The notes under the pieces were generated by a model. That model ran no database searches, was not told the origin of the DNA, and saw only the letters and a program-made list of their open reading frames with translations. This document shows positions 24,500 through 36,310 of a stretch of DNA of 64,000 bases, in pieces. Origin of the DNA: Ctenosaura bakeri (taxonomy: Eukaryota; Chordata; Lepidosauria; Squamata; Iguanidae); contig CAOLHI010003115.1 of the NCBI GenBank assembly GCA_948474755.1, positions 1 through 64,000 of the forward strand, read 5' to 3'. A program made the translations under genes and the position numbers. Positions within the stretch are counted from its first letter, which is position 1; each line of letters begins with the position of its first letter.

Positions 24500-24718
24500 C
24501 TTAAAGGCACCAGATCCAGTCTGATCTCAGAAGCTAAGGAGGGTCAGCCTGGTTAGTACTTGGATGGGAGACCACCAATGAATACCAAGTACCGTAGGCT
24601 ATATTTCAAAGAAAGAAACTGCAAAGCCACCTCTGAGTGTTTCTTTCCTAAGAAAACCTTATGAAATTCACAGGGTTACCACAAATTGACAGGTGACTTG
24701 AAGGCACGTACACACAAA
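24500..24718 (+). mobile_element. 5S-Sauria SINE (5S rRNA head)
   Basis: The head is derived from 5S rRNA: CAGTCTGATCTCAGAAGCTAAG, box A AAGCTAAGGAGG (24531-24542), and an intact box C CTGGTTAGTACTTGGATGGGAGACC region (24549-24573). The tail AAGAAAACCTTATGAAATTCACAGGGTTACC and GACTTGAAGGCACGTACACAC is that of the Sauria SINE. It is not a functional 5S gene: only the internal promoter half is present and it joins a SINE tail. Confidence 0.85.
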
Positions 24719-24744
24719 GAGATGAAAGGGATAAGATGGGGAAA

Positions 24745-25188
24745 ATACACTTTTTGTCTTGGCTTTCACAGATTTGATTATTTGTGAGTTTCTCCAACCC
24801 CTGCCCCCCTCACCTCAAGCACTGTTTGGGGGAAACTTCCCTCTGGATGGCTCTGATCGGGCTGCACAGCTCTTTAAAAACCTGTCTCCAGGCCTCCTTC
24901 TCCTCCACTAGCCACTGCCTGGCCAGTTCAGGACAGCTCGTAGCCCAATTTCACAGCACCACAAACCCTCTTGCAATGTGCCACATATACCTGAGGAAGG
25001 AGATGGGCAAGAGAGAGGAAATATAGGGCCACCATGCCAATCCTCTCCTTTTTCTTGTATGGTTTGGACTCGGGGTGCCTGCATTCCCTCAGCCCCCTTC
25101 CCACACACACACACCTTGATATTTGTAATTTTTTCACTTTTGCAAGTGTCCTATGCCCCCAACCCTACCGAATGTGGAGGGCTAACTG
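24745..25188. mobile_element. TA-target MITE (GGAGGGCTAACTG family)
   Basis: The right end GAATGTGGAGGGCTAACTG is followed by TA at 25189. Subterminal TTTTGCAAGTGTCCTATGCCCC and the left-side CACAGATTTGATTATTTGTGAG match the element at 56556. The left terminus is eroded. Confidence 0.55.
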
Positions 25189-25382
25189 TAATAAGAAGTT
25201 GGAAGACATTCTGTGACACTGGAATCACACAACTGACACTAGCTTCCTTCCGAGGAAGAACTCTGACCTATCTGGAAATGAGGCACCACCCCACATTTCA
25301 CAGAACAGTAAGGAGATGCAGTAGGTTCACGTGAGTGGAAAGAATTTAACAAATAGCCCAAAGAGGAGGACCCTCCTGATAC

Positions 25383-25573
25383 AGCCCTTTCATTACAACC
25401 TATGATTCCACTTTAACTGCCATAGCTCCTATAAGACGCTGGCGTTTGCAATCTGTTCAGGCACTAGAGTTAGAGGGGTAGAGTTACCCCTCCCTAAACA
25501 ATAAATCCCAGGATTCTTTAGGATGGGACAATGGCAATTAAAGTAGAATCTGTAACTGTGTAGTGTGATAGAA
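25383..25573. mobile_element. Harbinger-like MITE (CACTACAC family)
   Basis: Left arm CAGCCCTTTCATTACAAC...GATTCCACTTTAACTGCCATAGCTCC and right arm ATCCCAGGATTCTTTAGGATGGG...GTGTAGTGTGATAG. The two arms are complementary. Confidence 0.6.
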
Positions 25574-26989
25574 GCTATACTGGCTGGACATTGATTAATA
25601 TTCAAGCCAGATATGACATATAAATATAACACGAACAGGGACACAGTATTAACTTATTATAATCTCATATGTTTTGCCATGATACTAATAAAGTTCTTTA
25701 AATTTCTGCTTTACTTTTTCACCACCATGACACTTAATGCAAGAGCATTCCAAGCACTTTCCCATCTAAGCAATGACCAGATTCAGATGTGCCAAGCCTT
25801 TTTCTCACATTTTAAGAGAAATATCCAAACATCCCCCTTCATGGTTAGCATCTTTCTAAAGGTTTTCCAAGATAAGCCTTAACTCCAAATATTAAAGATA
25901 TACACATTTACCTTATCTTGAAGAAGCCTAATGCATTGTTTAGCAGTTAAACCTCTGTTTTATCAGTAAATATCACCACTATTTACAATAGTAATACATT
26001 CTCTTACATTTATCTGATTCAAATAACACAATTCACAATTTTTCCAGCAAGAAAATACAGCTGAAAAAACAGATACTACAGTTTTGAGTTACCAGTCACT
26101 CTGAACTGATTCACTAATTATTACAGCATAATAGGCATTTAGTTCTTTTCTTTTCTGTTTGCAACCAACAGCAAAAGTCATACAGGAACAAACAAAGTCA
26201 AGGTTTTCTCCCCACTGCACAGATATAGAAATATAAAAAATACTATTCTAACTGCTTCAGTTGTTTTTCATTAAAAGAGATGTTTCTCCGTTATCGTGTA
26301 TCTGCACACACACATAATGGACAGAGATTTTTTGGGGGGGAAACCCTGTACATTTTACCATTAATTACTATGCCAGGACAGACTCTTACAGCTTCCATCA
26401 AACTGTAATGGTTGTTTGACTGCCCCTGAGCAGCAGTTTATAATGATGTATATAATCCATTTTCTGTATATATAAGATGGTACACGTAATGACCAGATGT
26501 CTAAAGTCTATGACTGGATGTGATTCTTAACTATTATTTTTAATTATTTTCCATATTTATACTTTGCCTGTTCAGAGCTTGGAAGCAGCATGTTGCAAGT
26601 AATACACCTGTTAACTGATTACTTTTTCAAGCAACAGACTATAATGAAGTTACATTTCAAAGATGACATGAATAAGAATGAAATTAAATTATTGATGTCA
26701 GTTTAATGGTGTAATGAATTAACAGTTTCTAGGTGCTTCTAGTTACCTTTAAAGGGAAGTTTTAGAGGAATTTTGACATGAATTTTCAAGTTTCAAACTA
26801 TCCTTAAGCTTTTCCTTCAAAGATTAATGAGCTGTACAGCTGACTTTCCACTTTCACAGTTTTCCCTTTCACTAATTCGCTAATTCACAAGTTTGTAAAT
26901 CCTGGCCCCCACCCCATCTCACATCACCCCATCTCACCCAGATTTTCAGAGGGATAAACTCAGCCCAGTTTTAGAATCAGCCTGCCCAA

Positions 26990-27315
26990 TTCTCCTCTTC
27001 CCCCTACTCCCCTCTTCCATCATACTAACATCACCAGCCCCTAACTTTTCTTACTGTGCACCTCACATTCCACCTCCAAGTCCCACCTCTTATCCTTCCT
27101 TGTCACCTAAAAACACATACCCCTTTGTCTTAATTCATACCCCACGATCTACATCCTAGCCCCACTTCTCATTCTTCCTCCTGTCCTCCAACAGCACCAG
27201 CCCCTATCTTTCTCTTAGTGCACACCCCATGATCCAGTTCCTAGCCCCTCTTCTCATTCTTCCCTGTCCCTCATGCTCCAGTAGGATCAGCCTCACCTCT
27301 TCTTATTTCACACCA
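26990..27315. repeat. Pyrimidine-rich minisatellite, period about 80-90 bases
   Basis: About 3.5 diverged units, each with CACCAGCCCCTA..., CACCCCATGATC-type and CTTCTCATTCTTCC segments (for example near 27027, 27115 and 27196). The whole block, plus 26905-26950, is C/T-rich on the plus strand. Confidence 0.7.
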
Positions 27316-28499
27316 CAATAAGGACTTTGGAATTATATAAAAGAAGCATCTGCTTCTGGAGCAAGAAATTTTTTTAAAAAATGTGTTTCTGCAAGATGCA
27401 ACTCAACACAGTAGATTAATGGAAATGCAGGTTTTCCTGTCGATGTAGTATGTGATTCAAACTTGCCATAGGAAATATAAAACCTCAGCTAGTTAAACAA
27501 TTGAGGCTTCTTTCACAATAGGCTACTTTGCAACCATAGGTCCTTTATTTCCTTACTAAGTAGTTTCCCAATGTTATCGGAAGTCTTTGGAAGTTGTTTA
27601 CAGCTGTAGCCATTTCCTATTTTACTTTGTTCTCTCTTCAGATTACCCACCACAGTTGCCCTGAAGGGTCAGAAAAGCTGTAAAATGATAGCAGAAGCAA
27701 ACTAGACTACATACATTTTATGACTAGAGCTCTACGGATTTAATAGATACTTGTTAACCTTGTAAGATACAGCTCCTCTCTTTAACTACCATTTAAGTTC
27801 TCTGTTTAAAATATACTGATGTTCCCATTAAATACATTCATTTCAGCTCAGTAAGATACTGAACATACTTTTATGAGTATTGCTATAATAATCAGAACAA
27901 GAAAAAATATCTGTGAACAAAATGAGGCAGATCAGTGGGATCATATACTATTTATGTGACTATCTTCATTAACATCTGTATTTAAAAAAATGCATCAGAT
28001 TACAAAAGGAAAGAGAACTTGAAACGCAGTTTTATGAAGTTCAGAAAAATCAAACATAAAACTACCTGTACTTTGTTTGAAAAACAAAAATAAGTCCTTA
28101 TTAATTTCTTGGATTCTGAAGCCTTCAGAATTCTTGATGTCCACAATGAATATTCTGATTTTTCAAATAAAACAGGATTTCTATTCTTGACCAGCCAGTG
28201 AAGCAAAAGACATTCTGTTGAATAGTCTTAACAGTGAAGAGCATACAAAAGGAACTTTTGTCTATATGATGGTGGTAGCCCATTTAAAATGATTACTCTG
28301 CAGAGAATTGTTCCGTCAACTGGATTTCAATACAGGTCAAAGAGAAGATACAGTTAAAAACATGCAATCATGCTAATATTTGCAAAGGGAATAGATATAT
28401 ACTGTTCCTTTGTCAATTTAAGAAATGTTTACAAATTCACGTTATCATTGTTAAAACACAGAGTGATTCAAAGACTAGTTTTGTCCAGAAAAAGACTCA

Positions 28500-28910
28500 A
28501 AGAATTATACACTGGGATTTACAAATTTGACCTTATTTCTCTTGCACTTTGGCATTGCACTGGTTTCCAGTCTATTTCTAGGCCTAATCAGCTCTTTGAC
28601 TTTACCCTTTAAAATTGGTCATAGATGGTTACCTAAAATATAACCTTTTCCTGTACCTACCCAAACTGTAAGGTGCTAGCCAAAATCCCTGAAGGGACTA
28701 CATGGAGAGAGTCCCTTTAAGCAGTGACACTCTGGTTATGGAAGAGCCTTCCATGAAATATTAACTCTGAGGCATCTCATGCCATGCCTGAAGTATTTTA
28801 AGAGTCAGGTGAAGAGGTTTTTCCTCATCTCTCGAATAGTTAATGAACCAGATCCCTCTTCATTTCAACCTATTTTAGCTGGGTTTTTAAAAATTTATTT
28901 TTATTGATTT
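28500..28910 (+). mobile_element. L2-type LINE relic, C-terminal ORF2 region
   Basis: Translates in broken frame to LWHCTGFQSISRPNQLFDFTL (family form LHWLPV.RI.FK...LT) and, about 60 codons on, LWLWKSLP (family form APRLWNSLP), then EVFPHLSNS. Several stops and shifts; same clade as the relic at 22590. Confidence 0.6.
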
Positions 28911-30833
28911 GTAAGATCCCCAGAGAAGCTGTACTGGAGTGACTATACAAATTTAGTAAATGAACAATATGTTTGTTCTGCATCCTCTATTAGGAAGAAA
29001 GAATGCCACATTTCATTTTAAAATGAATAAAGTATTGACTCCTAGCATGTAACAGGTTTCAGCTGGTTGTCAAACCAAGAGTGTTTAAGTAGGGTTAGGT
29101 TAACCTATCTAGATTCAAAGCAGTTCAGAACTAGCTCCATGGGAAATCAACCCTTTTTGTTTGTGAGGTGAAATCTAATGGCTGCAGTACCCCAGGTAAT
29201 TAATAAGACTTTCCTCCTCTCCACTTGAATTCAAGTGGTTCACAGGCCTAAGCCATTACTAGTGAGGAGGCTTAAATTGTAGCTCATTGTCTTCCAATTT
29301 CACATAGTGCTTTCATTCTAACAATGAAGTATATGTGAATACTTTCCTTCAAAATGTAAGGAGAAAGATAGAATCTGATCAAAATAAAAAAGAATCCACG
29401 TGTGAGTTTATGAATGCTGACAGCTGGTGAGAAAGAAAGCACCAGCTTTCCTTTATTTCAGAAAGGAAACAGCAGGATTCTGCTGAAATACAGAGCAATT
29501 TTTCAAACAGCAGCAAGATTTTTTAATACAATATTTCACTTTTTTAAAAGATAAGTTTTGAAAAGTTTAATCTGAACATTGTATTTCTTATTTATAAATT
29601 AAGTAATGTGCCTTAGGTGGCAATCTCATCCAAAATCCATTTAAAATCAGTGGATAGGTGCACACAAAGGGGCACCTAGGTTCCTTTTTTAATATGAGTT
29701 TGCCTTAAGGCTACATTTGCCTTCTAAAGTTCTTCCCCCCATCAAACCAATGGCTGATGTCTATTAGAGAGAAACACTAATACTGTAAACTGGAAAAAAT
29801 CAGAGACAAAACCCTATCATGATTGCACATGCTGATTTTTTTTTAAAACAAGAAATGGTTAGAACTCTGTTAGACCTCCTAAGAATCTCAGAACTGGCAG
29901 GTGGCCCATTTAATCTAGAATGGCAACTGTCAAGTGAGTTTCATATGCCAGGCAGTTCTTCTCCTTGCTACTTGATGCTACCAAAAGAAAGATCTAAACA
30001 ATATATCTCTTGTCAAAAGAATGTGAATGTACTGGGGAGTCATGTGACAGAAGTAAAAAGCTGAACAGATTGCATGCGCTAACAAATCTAAGACATAGAA
30101 TTCAAAGCATATTTTGCCTTAATCCACTGCGTCAGTGACAAAGAGCAGAGAAGTAAAGTAAACTGTCTGAAAAGCTAATGAATGAGATGAAGCTTCCTTT
30201 TCAGACAGATGGACTGAAAGATCAAAACCAGGAAAAAGCCAAATAGCTAGCTACTCTCGAGACTGGATGGCCACTAAAGTTGTGCAGTTAATCTCAGCTT
30301 GGGTTTTTCCTCACTGCCTGTCCCTTCGTAGTCTTATTCCCACTGACAATATTAAATCCATGACAGAGAAAATGTAGGTCTCTATTCTTAAAGTCACATA
30401 TGCTATGGAAACAGACACAGACCAATCACTGGTCTGAAAGTCATAAACTGGAAATGTCAACATGATTTCTTCCTCTGAATGTCATTCTTTCATTTTAGTA
30501 CTAACATCACATGCAAGTTATTTTCGCAGTTTAGGGCTTGTACAACAAATTAGAAAAGAACAGTCATCAAGATGATGAAATAACTGGATTTCCTTTGCAA
30601 TACAGTCAAACTCTTTTAACCTGAATTTCAAAAATTTTCCACTTAATAAAAATATTGAGATGGCCATTCCAGTCTGAACAGTATGGCCTACATCCAGTTC
30701 TAATCCCTATTAGAGCAGAATTCATCAGATCTGTGGGAACTTGATAAAGTGACATTTAACACAAGTTTCACTGATCCAATGGGTCTATTCTAGTTGAGGA
30801 ATAATCAGCTATAAACTTATATTTTATATACTC

Positions 30834-30851
30834 GTGTGTGTGTGTGTGTGT
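30834..30851. repeat. GT microsatellite
   Basis: Nine GT units. Confidence 0.9.
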
Positions 30852-30952
30852 CACTCTTTGAACTAATTCAGAACAGAGGTAAGGATCATATACAGTAATG
30901 TTCCTCACATTTAAAAACTATTTTTTTAAAAAATCGTCTCACTGCCTACAAC

Positions 30953-31298
30953 AGATCCTTCCAAACTTTTATTGTTAGTGACACACTTTTTAGACATACA
31001 TCATTTCACGACACAGTAATTCGATAAGTGGAGGCAGCTTCTCCACCCAAGCCTGGCCTGCCACTGCCCCAGCCGGAGTCTTCCTTGACCCAGGGCAGCA
31101 GTGGCGGTGGTGCGAGAGGCAGCCCCTCCACCTGGACACGGCCTGTCACCATCACCCTTGCTGGGGTCTTCCTCTGTCTAGGGCAGCAGTGGCGGCAGCA
31201 GGAGAGGCAGCCCCTTGACCCGTTATGTTCATGCGACACACCTACATACTGCAGCTGATACACTAACATGTCATGACACACAGTTTGGAAAGCTCTGG
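30953..31298. mobile_element. hAT-like element, 346 bases, with 8-base target duplication
   Basis: The left end AGATCCTTCCAAACTTTTATTG and right end CAGTTTGGAAAGCTCTGG are inverted. CCTACAAC (30945-30952) and CTTACAAC (31299-31306) flank it, an 8-base duplication with one change. Inside are two GC-rich units of 85-88 bases (31031-31115, 31116-31203), each starting GAGGCAGC and ending GGCAGCAGTGGCGG, plus the start of a third. The open frames on both strands derive from this array. Confidence 0.7.
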
Positions 31299-31855
31299 CT
31301 TACAACATTAACATACATGTCTGGGAGAGAAGAACTAGCTCAGAGGTAAGCAGTTGCTGAAGATTCCCATTTTGACATCTAAACACCAGACCACAGCAGG
31401 CTGCTGCTGCCCACTCTTCCTCTGCTTAAAAAAAACAGGGGTGATCAGGGAACATCTGGCAGAAAGACTGTTTTCATTCTAAAAGAGTCCCAGTGTGAAA
31501 CTGCCTGAGTGAGTCTTCTTCCTTACTTTAGCCCCTTCCCTTTTTTATTTGCAACATGACGGGGGGGCTGGTCACACAGTAGGGAGAGCTGCACGCATGC
31601 CAGTGGATGCAAAACTTTTATCTCTCCAGTACACTTACTTTTTAATATACTGGCAGATTTTATGTGAAAAGTGTTTTCCACTGATTTTGCACTTGCATTT
31701 CCTAACCATACAGTCCAAGGAGACAAGTACTTTGCAGTTCAGACGAGTATGCTGACTGCACCATCAGAAACAGAAGATTTTTTTTCTTTTCCTCCCCATG
31801 TTTTGCTTTATTTGGAAAACCACTTTATTGGCATAAACTTCAAGAAGTAGCTTAC

Positions 31856-32170
31856 CAGTTTTTGGATTCATGGAGAAGAATCCCTGTGGATTTCCACTGG
31901 TGATCTTGTAGGTCAACTTGTCATTAGCATTTGTGTCTGCATCAAAGGCCTCAATCTGAATGACTGACACATCCTTAGGTGAGTTTTCCATGACTTCTGG
32001 GTAATAAACAGGGTGCGTAGTTTGTGGAGCATTGTCGTTAACATCACCAACTTCTATGTAGACTTCAACAAAGGAAGACAGATGGACAACACCCTGGTCT
32101 GTTGCATAAACAGTTAGCCAATAATGGGAAGTAGTCTCTCGGTCAAGTAAATCAACAGTTGTTATTATAC
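31856..32170 (-). CDS. FAT1: FAT1 coding exon, 315 bases (probable exon 3)
   Basis: This is an internal exon with acceptor TTCTTAACAG|GT at 32171/32170 and donor ACTG|GTAAGC at 31856/31855. It enters and leaves in phase 1, so its 315 bases keep the frame. With the previous exon it finishes one cadherin repeat ([20 protein letters not shown], linker DVNDNAPQ) and codes most of the next ([21 protein letters not shown] through [15 protein letters not shown]). The LDRE, ATD-G and DVNDNAP motifs are the calcium-binding signatures of cadherin repeats. Near-identity to FAT1 ([25 protein letters not shown]) is clear. The open frame runs past both splice sites by chance: the intronic codons before G-I-I-T and after the final KTG are not coding. 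Confidence 0.95.
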
Positions 32171-33372
32171 CTGTTAAGAAATAAGAGGGAAAGAAACAGT
32201 TAAGCACCTCAAACACTAACACTTGAAAACAAATCTTCACCACAAGTCACAAATTAAAAACCCTTACTATCTCATAGCATTCAGGGAAAAAAACCTAGCA
32301 TTTAATAATGACAAATTATGTTAAAGAAATCACAAATAATGAGTAAGTTCTATGTGGAAACAATAGCATATTCAGCCAGTTATTACTGACCAATTTTTTT
32401 AGAACAAAAGAGAAAGCACAATATTAAGAATCAGACATACAGATGCATCCAATGTGCCTTTATAGAGTGCTGAACTGAAATTCCTAGAAGATACTTTCTC
32501 AAGATTTTTCTTCTTCTTGCCACCTAGGAAAAGGTCATTTTGCAGAATTGTCTCCACAATTTTTTGGTGGCACCCGGTCTCTGAACTGTGCACAGAAACA
32601 AGGCTAAATACAAAGCACTGTCAAGGATGAAAAATGGTGGTCAGGCTGTTAACACTGCTGCTGCCAATTCTAGTGGCAGAATAAAAAAGAAAGGCAGGCA
32701 GGCATCTAAGCAGTATGTCAAATATCACACTGTTTTACATATTCCCCTTTGCTACTATGCATAAAGACTGTCAATATGGTAACTCCCACCTACCCTGATC
32801 ATTTGTGTACATTCTTCATGTCATACAGCATATGTACAAAAGTGCTAGTCTAGTGCACAGTCTCTATTCAATCTATTTCTATTCTAATCACAGAATATAT
32901 GTAATTTCCTTCTAGAGAGTCTAACTTCATTTATTCACTTTCTAAAGAAATCTAAAGTCAAATATACTTCAGAGTTATTAGTAATATAACAGTACATTAG
33001 AAACACAGTGCTACTGTGTGTCTCCTGGTTTTGTCAAACTCTCATCAACTACGTTTTCCAAAAAAGAAATGATTTTTGCTTTTCCATGTTGAATGTACTG
33101 TTGTTGTCCCTCTGAGTATAACACATGTATTTACAATAACAACGAAAACAATGAATGTTTTCTATGGGGGGAACATGCCCGATGTATGTAAACACTAAGT
33201 GTCTATATTAACACCAAACAAAATCTGACTTGGGATTGGAAATGATGTTAGTATAATCTGTGTTTAATTTAGTTTAAAAAAGGATCTGATAAACATACTT
33301 GTGTGTGGAAGGGCAGAATCAATAAAATACTATGTTCAAAATAATTAACTGATTCTGCTGTCTTTAAACCAA

Positions 33373-33614
33373 CTGAGAGCCAGCATGGTATAATGGTTTA
33401 AGTGTTGGAGCCACAGCTCTGAAGACCAGGGTTTGAATCAGTACTTGGCCATAGAAGCCCACTTTGTGGCCCTTGGCAAGCACACGTTCTTAGCCGCAGA
33501 GGAAGGCAAAAGCAAACCCCTCTGAATATATCTTGCCAAGAAATTCACCTAAATCATAAACAACTTGAACGTGCACAACAATAAATAAATAAATACAATA
33601 AACAATAAATAAAA
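33373..33614 (+). mobile_element. Sauria-type tRNA SINE, full length
   Basis: Head GAGCCAGCATGGTATAATGG, B-box-like GGTTTGAATC (33430), body GAAGCCCACTTTG, CTTGGCAAGC, AGAGGAAGGCAAAAGC, TCTTGCCAAGAAATTCACC, and the tail CAACTTGAACGTGCACAACAATAAATAAATAAATAC. Confidence 0.8.
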
Positions 33615-33720
33615 GGGGAATTCTCAGGTAAAAATAACCTCTAGTACAATATTCAGTTCTAAAGAAAATCCTGACCTGGTTAAGCCGGAGATAAGCAAGA
33701 CCTCATCCATTCCGCTCTTA

Positions 33721-34152
33721 GGTCCTTTGCGCATGCCAGTCCTATTGTGGAATGGCCTCAGGAGCGCTGCGGGATTTCAAGAACTGTTTCACAAAACATC
33801 CTCGTAATCACGTGATGCTCCCGAGGCCAGTAGGCGGCGATCACACATTGTATCATTTTCAGTTTGTTGCCAAACCTGATGTGCAATCGCACGTCACTCC
33901 TAGGCCCCATTCATACTTACCTTATGTGCGGAGCCTCCGGATGCATGGCCATCGCACTTCCTCCCCCAGCGCAGCCTAGGAAAGTACCCGGCTGCACTGT
34001 GGAAGGAAGGCGCAGAGCCCTCATGCTTCCTTCCGGCCAGCACAGAGCTGATGCGGAGGGGAAGCAGAGGGTACGTGAATGCCTTCCAGACAAGGCTTTT
34101 CACGTGATCTCCGTGTGACACCAGCAGCACCAGGTAAGGTGCGAAAAGGGCC
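33721..34152. mobile_element. Harbinger-like TIR element, 432 bases, CpG-rich
   Basis: The left end GGTCCTTTGCGCA and right end TGCGAAAAGGGCC are inverted repeats, and TTA stands on both sides (33718-33720, 34153-34155), the classic Harbinger target. Many CpG sites remain inside. It shares its ends with the element at 21240. No coding capacity. Confidence 0.7.
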
Positions 34153-35797
34153 TTAAGCTGGAATAGACTACCTGCAATTGTATTTTTCCCACATAATTTT
34201 TGTTTTCTGGTAGCTCTTCAAGACTAGGCTCATTCTGTGCCCTATAAGTTCAATTCCTTTCCCAAACTTATCCTGTGAACAGTTGCAAGAAAAGCTAGGA
34301 CCAGGAAAAGATCCATCTTTTGTTATTTTCAGTATTCTCAGTACCAAAATAGGGCTTCTAACTCTACCGACAAGCTTCCATCATGACCAGGAATGCTAAG
34401 ACTTGTGGTCTCCAAGATCAGCCATATGGCTGCTCTGCTGTTCTTGGCCTTCTCTGTTATCCACAATATACCCCATAAAGTAAGCTTGTTAAAGTAAAAA
34501 GAGAATGTAAAATAGTAAATTCAGAAATAGATGGCACCAAGAATAGCTTATTCTGACCCTGCCAAACTTTGGAGTGGGTGGGTAGCTGGTTGAATTCATA
34601 ACTGGGAAAACATTTTTTTTAAATAGGAAGAGTTTGCTTCTAACCTCCACTTCCCTCAAGTAAAACAACAATAATTTTGATCTGTACTCCAAAAGCTCCC
34701 TTCATTCATCCTCAGATATTGTTTAAGAAATTTTGGAACTACCAGCAGGTGTCACCATAGAAGCAGAATTTTAAAAATAAGAGAGCAGAGATCATTTGAA
34801 AAGGCAGCAACTTCTGTATTTTAAAGAGAGAAATTCATACCCTGTACACATTGTCATCCAGGCACACAATGTGCCCTTCAAACAAAAATGGTTCTGTTTT
34901 GTTGCAGAGAAATCTGATAATGCCTGTAAAGCACAGCAAAGCCAGGTTATTAAATTTAAAACAAACTGTCACTTTTTATTTCCCAACCTCTTCAACTTAA
35001 TAGCTACACACAATTCCACTACAATTTTCTTTACACATACATTACAATCACACAGCATTACTGAAGCAGTGATGTAAGATTATACTGGCAGGTTTTATTT
35101 TTGTTTTTAATCCTAATGGTAGAAACATCACCCCGGTACTGTAAATGAATACAACTTTTCAGGAACCGAACACATATTTCCCCTTGCAGACTGTCAAGGG
35201 ATAATATTGCATTTGTTTCCTTCAGTGGACCAGTAGGAATGGGTGACTCAACTCTATTTCTGTCATCTTGGTAAGCCATGAGGTATTTCAAGAACACAAC
35301 CAATGGATAACCCTTATTCATTTGTTGGAGGCACTACAAATGACTTTTAAGATGGAAAGTTAACATTTTGGCATCAGGAAAATGTATGTTATCCACATGT
35401 CACATCAAAGGAGAACTTGATTGCTATGTGGTATGTGAATGAATACATGAGCACCAGAACTATATACTGAACAGTGCTGATGGCATTACAAATATCACGG
35501 TGCTGTTTCATTCACCTCACCCTGACACCTCAGCATGACAATTCTCAGCCAGCCCAGATGAAACCTGCACCCAAACCAAAGTTGATTGATCTCAAGTAGT
35601 CCAGAAAATAAAGTATTTACTTATTTTATTTAAAATGTATTTAAATGTTTGTCTATCACGTCTCAACCCACCAAAATCCCCAAAGTGGAATACAGTGCTG
35701 TTTCGGTGTAATGAGAATAGATCCACAGACTTATTGCAAGATAAGACACTATTCACCTAGATCTCGCAGCTAAGATGAAACTGTCTGTTTCAGTATT

Positions 35798-35975
35798 TAT
35801 TAGTTACATTTATATCCTTTCCTCCAGTGAGCTCAAGGCAGTGGTTATAGTCTTCCTTCTCACACTTATACTATGAGGTTAATTCAGGTTGAGTGACTCG
35901 CCCAAGGTCAGCCCGTGAGTTTCAGAGCTGAGTGGGAACTACAACCTGGTTCCAAACCAACACTACACCACATAG
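35798..35975 (-). mobile_element. tRNA-derived SINE (second family), minus strand
   Basis: Reversed tail ATTTATATCCTTTCCTCCAGTGAGCTCAAGG, body GAGTGACTCGCCCAAGGTCAGCCCGTGAGTTTC, and head AACCAACACTACACCACAT. Confidence 0.7.
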
Positions 35976-36137
35976 GCAAGAATTTTCCATGTTTTAACTT
36001 AAAACATGCCAAATCCTCCCTTTTCCAGATTCAATTTTCCTACATCAGGAGTACATTCCATAAACTGCTAAGTATAAATGGGACACTTCTGCCTTTGAAC
36101 AAGTGAACGATAAAATGGGAGTATAACTTCAATATAA

Positions 36138-36310
36138 CTACCCTGGTGTAGTGATTTGACCATGGGACTATGACTCTAGAGAACAGGGTTCAAATCCTTG
36201 CCCAGCCCCTGGGTGATCTTGAGCAAGTCACACTCCCTCAGCTTCAGAGAAAGGCAAAGATAAACACCTTCTGAACAAATCTTTCCAAGAAAACCTGTGA
36301 TAGGTTTCTT
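36138..36310 (+). mobile_element. Sauria-type tRNA SINE
   Basis: Head CCTGGTGTAGTGATTTGACC, perfect B box GGTTCAAATCC at 36187-36197, body TGAGCAAGTCACACTCCCTCAGC, tail TCTTTCCAAGAAAACCTGTGATAGG. Confidence 0.8.

Larger units (their letters stand above)
13401..31855 (-). other. FAT1 intron of 18455 bases
   Basis: Repeats listed separately include SINEs (15024, 15398, 19470, 20057, 24500), L2-type LINE relics (22590, 28540), MITEs (18074, 21240, 24745, 25383, 30953) and a pyrimidine-rich minisatellite (26990-27315). The stretches 13410-15020, 15540-18060, 18670-19460, 22000-22570, 22760-24490, 25580-26880, 27320-28530 and 28920-30940 show no recognisable element beyond microsatellites and A/T runs. 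Confidence 0.85.

Noticed and set aside
24500..24580. Functional 5S rRNA gene
   Set aside because: Only the internal promoter half of 5S is present and it continues into a Sauria SINE tail.
31006..31281. Pro/Gly-rich open frames on both strands
   Set aside because: They fall inside the hAT-like element and its internal repeat; no gene evidence.
33373..33450. tRNA gene
   Set aside because: A and B boxes are present but no cloverleaf or acceptor stem; it is the head of a SINE.
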